Positions 5,327 through 7,106 of a stretch of 7,106 nt of DNA are shown here, in pieces. Location of the stretch: assembly GCA_023412975.1 (NCBI GenBank), contig JAEZRB010000325.1:1-7106 (forward strand), read 5' to 3'. This stretch comes from Bacteroidota bacterium (GTDB lineage Bacteria > Bacteroidota > Bacteroidia > Chitinophagales > Chitinophagaceae). Made by a program: the position numbers and the translations under genes. Every line of letters begins with the position of its first letter. The stretch's first letter is position 1. The notes under the pieces are model-generated. The model was not told the DNA's origin and searched no databases. It worked only from the letters and a program-made list of their open reading frames with translations.

Positions 5327-6637
5327 GTGCTGATCTATACTGAAAACATAAGCCCACGCCTCCAGTATATTGCTGAATTTGCCGGCAAGCTGTTAACTGG
5401 GAATTCCTTCGAATTAACCACCGACAAGAACCAGTACCTCGGATCCGGTGCTGAGAAAATAAATTATAGCCCGCATAAAATTGCTGATGACGAATGTTGG
5501 ATAAAGCCACATGGCTTATTATTTGAAAAAAATATTACGCCGCAACAGATCCAATGCCGGGATAAAGACGATCGAAAGATTTTTTTCAGTACCGAGGGTG
5601 ACTGGCCTTTCGACATTTTTGCCGCAAGTTTTTACCTGCTCACCCGATATGAAGAATACCTGCCGCATAGTAAAGATATGTACGGCCGATACGCACATGA
5701 GAATTCGCTGGCATACAGGGAAAAATTTCTCGGCATCCCACTTATAAATATCTGGTGGAATGATTTTAAAAATGTTTATCGCGATAGGTTTTCAACCCTG
5801 AATTCGACGTCGCTCCAGGCATTTACATTTTTGCCAACCTACGATATTGATATTGCATGGTCCTACAAAGGCAAAGGATGGCAACGAAACCTCGGTGGTT
5901 TTTTACAATCCGCTTTTCGTGGAGAATGGAAGCAAAATAAAGAACGCCTTAGTGTATTGAGGAAAAAAGGCAGGGATCCTTATGATTGCTATGGATGGTT
6001 GAATACTCTACATGAAAACTACAGGCTGAAGCCCTATTATTTTTTTCTTGTTGCTGATAAAAAGGGGAAGTATGATAGGAACATCTCTCCCAACAGGCCG
6101 GAATTACAGGAATTGATCAGGGATCATTTTATAAGATACCCCATAGGGTTGCACCCATCCTGGCGAAGTGGTGATGAACATGAACTATTAAAAAAAGAGA
6201 TCGATACGCTGTCGCGAATAACAGGGTCGGGTTGCATGTCGTCACGTCAACATTATATCAGGTTTGATCTTCCCGAAACTTACAGGCGCCTGCTTGACGC
6301 GGGTATCCGATATGATTTTTCGATGGGATATGGCAGCATCAATGGCTTCCGGGCTTCGGTTACAACTCCTTTCTATTGGTATGACCTGCAGGAGGAAAAA
6401 CAAACTGAGTTGATGTTATTCCCGTTTTGCTATATGGAAGCCAACTCCTATTATGAACAGAAATTCACAGCCCAACAAGCGCTTGAGGAAATGAGGGAGT
6501 ACCGCAAAGTGGTAAAATCAGTGGGAGGTATGTTGATTACGGTATGGCATAATCATTTCCTGGGTAGCGAAGAAACATTCGGGGAATGGAAACAGGTTTA
6601 CGAAGAGTTTATCAGGGAAACTGCTGAAAAGGTATAG
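5327..6637 (+). CDS. Polysaccharide-deacetylase-like protein (DUF7033-type N-terminus), cytoplasmic
   Basis: This 436-residue protein starts at GTG, six bases after the lutB stop, and has no signal peptide. Residues 1-150 (MLIYTENISPRLQYI, INYSPHKI, IKPHGLLFE, DIFAASFYLLTRYEEYL) fit the N-terminal domain that I believe is named DUF7033. The rest resembles a NodB-type barrel: TYDID at 171-175 in place of TFDDG, GLHPSW at 274-279, SSRQHYIRF at 306-313, DFSMGYGSINGFRAS at 330-344 with TPF after it, and VWHNHFLG at 406-413. In NodB enzymes the second Asp and two His bind metal. Here D175 and H276 fit, but the usual HxxxH spacing is missing. Canonical members deacetylate N-acetylated sugars. The lack of an export signal suggests an intracellular substrate, which is unknown. 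It probably shares a transcript with lutB. Confidence 0.8.
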   Translation: MLIYTENISPRLQYIAEFAGKLLTGNSFELTTDKNQYLGSGAEKINYSPHKIADDECWIKPHGLLFEKNITPQQIQCRDKDDRKIFFSTEGDWPFDIFAASFYLLTRYEEYLPHSKDMYGRYAHENSLAYREKFLGIPLINIWWNDFKNVYRDRFSTLNSTSLQAFTFLPTYDIDIAWSYKGKGWQRNLGGFLQSAFRGEWKQNKERLSVLRKKGRDPYDCYGWLNTLHENYRLKPYYFFLVADKKGKYDRNISPNRPELQELIRDHFIRYPIGLHPSWRSGDEHELLKKEIDTLSRITGSGCMSSRQHYIRFDLPETYRRLLDAGIRYDFSMGYGSINGFRASVTTPFYWYDLQEEKQTELMLFPFCYMEANSYYEQKFTAQQALEEMREYRKVVKSVGGMLITVWHNHFLGSEETFGEWKQVYEEFIRETAEKV

Positions 6638-6647
6638 GCCGCCGCTA

Positions 6648-7106
6648 CTACAAACCTTCTGTTTCGGGTATTGTATTTGCCGACACTTTATAGGCTTTAT
6701 TGACGAGGTACACACCAGCCAGTGTTACTAATCCGCCCACTGCGATAAAAATTGTCAGGCTTTCGGAAAATATCAGCCAGCCAAGTAGTACTGCGACAAT
6801 CGGGTTGACATATGCATAGAGCGAAGCCTGTTCCGTAGAGAGATTCTGAAGTGCATAGAGGTAAGCGATAAAAGAAACCACAGAGCCAAAGATCACGAGG
6901 TAAGCTATCGCCGCCCATGATTGCCAGGCAATATTTACCAGCGACACCGCATTACCTGAATTATAGGACGTAATGGACAAGGCAATTCCCGAAATAACCA
7001 TCTGCAAGCCGATGCTGAAATATGGATTGAATTTGGCTGCGTACTTTTTTGTGTAGATGGTTCCAAATGCCCAGCCCCAGGTAGCAAGCAGGGAGAGGAA
7101 GATACC
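6648..7106 (-). CDS. EamA-family (drug/metabolite) transporter, C-terminal half, cut by window edge
   Basis: The minus-strand frame is open from its TAG at 6648-6650 to the right edge, giving 152 residues without a start; the ATG at 7001-7003 is internal. It begins GIFLSLLATWGWAFGTIYTKKY and has about five hydrophobic helices, near residues 1-18, 32-48, 66-86, 95-112 and 115-137. The stretch IFGSVVSFIAYLYALQNLSTEQASLYAYVNPIVAVLLGWLIFSESLTIF, seen across residues 71-119, is a classic second EamA repeat, with the NPIVAVLLG and E-L-T signature. The family exports small metabolites or drugs across the inner membrane; the substrate cannot be told from the sequence. It ends in a polar tail (PETEGL). 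It is convergent with the deacetylase-like gene, 10 bases apart, with no obvious hairpin between them. Confidence 0.88.
   Translation of the reverse strand, partial: GIFLSLLATWGWAFGTIYTKKYAAKFNPYFSIGLQMVISGIALSITSYNSGNAVSLVNIAWQSWAAIAYLVIFGSVVSFIAYLYALQNLSTEQASLYAYVNPIVAVLLGWLIFSESLTIFIAVGGLVTLAGVYLVNKAYKVSANTIPETEGL

Noticed and set aside
6638..6647. Possible bidirectional terminator between the convergent deacetylase-like and transporter genes
   Set aside because: Only 10 bases, with no inverted repeat or T-run visible.
1..7106. Mobile element, defence system, CRISPR array or tRNA
   Set aside because: No transposase, integrase, nuclease, direct-repeat array or cloverleaf pattern was seen; gene content looks like ordinary chromosome.

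Overview
The window looks like chromosomal DNA of a Bacteroidota species, most likely Chitinophagaceae or a close relative. The evidence is a GldD gliding-motility C-terminus at the left edge, a DUF3109 protein and a LutB of the Bacteroidota type, a cytoplasmic polysaccharide-deacetylase-like protein typical of that phylum, weak or absent Shine-Dalgarno sequences, and a TAnnTTTG promoter element. This placement rests on protein and motif recognition by eye, not on a search. I see no insertion sequence, integrase, CRISPR array, tRNA or rRNA.

Layout. Bases 1-213 are the 3' end of gldD (+). A 159-base gap follows and can fold into a nested hairpin. On the minus strand lie two genes 23 bases apart that read leftwards: a six-helix DUF2306-like membrane protein (1430-756), then a small single-helix protein with a Lys/Glu-rich tail (732-373). 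A 92-base divergent spacer separates them from a large TPR protein on the plus strand (1523-3307). That protein ends in a coiled coil and three membrane helices rather than a recognisable kinase or DNA-binding domain.

From 3342 to 6637 is a tight three-gene plus-strand cluster: a cysteine-rich DUF3109 protein, LutB (iron-sulphur subunit of lactate oxidation) and a polysaccharide-deacetylase-like protein. Spacings are 5 and 6 bases, and all three genes appear to start with GTG. A likely -7 promoter box (TACCTTTG, 3319-3326) sits just before the cluster and falls across an upstream TTG codon that could otherwise be mistaken for the start. The right edge holds the C-terminal half of an EamA-family transporter on the minus strand, convergent with the cluster and 10 bases from it.

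Working together. The cluster probably forms one transcript. LutB normally acts with LutA and LutC to oxidise L-lactate to pyruvate, but neither partner is beside it here. The DUF3109 protein has many conserved-looking cysteines and may bind metal, so a link to the LutB iron-sulphur clusters is a reasonable but untested idea. The link to the deacetylase-like gene is unexplained. The remaining genes look like ordinary core or housekeeping genes.
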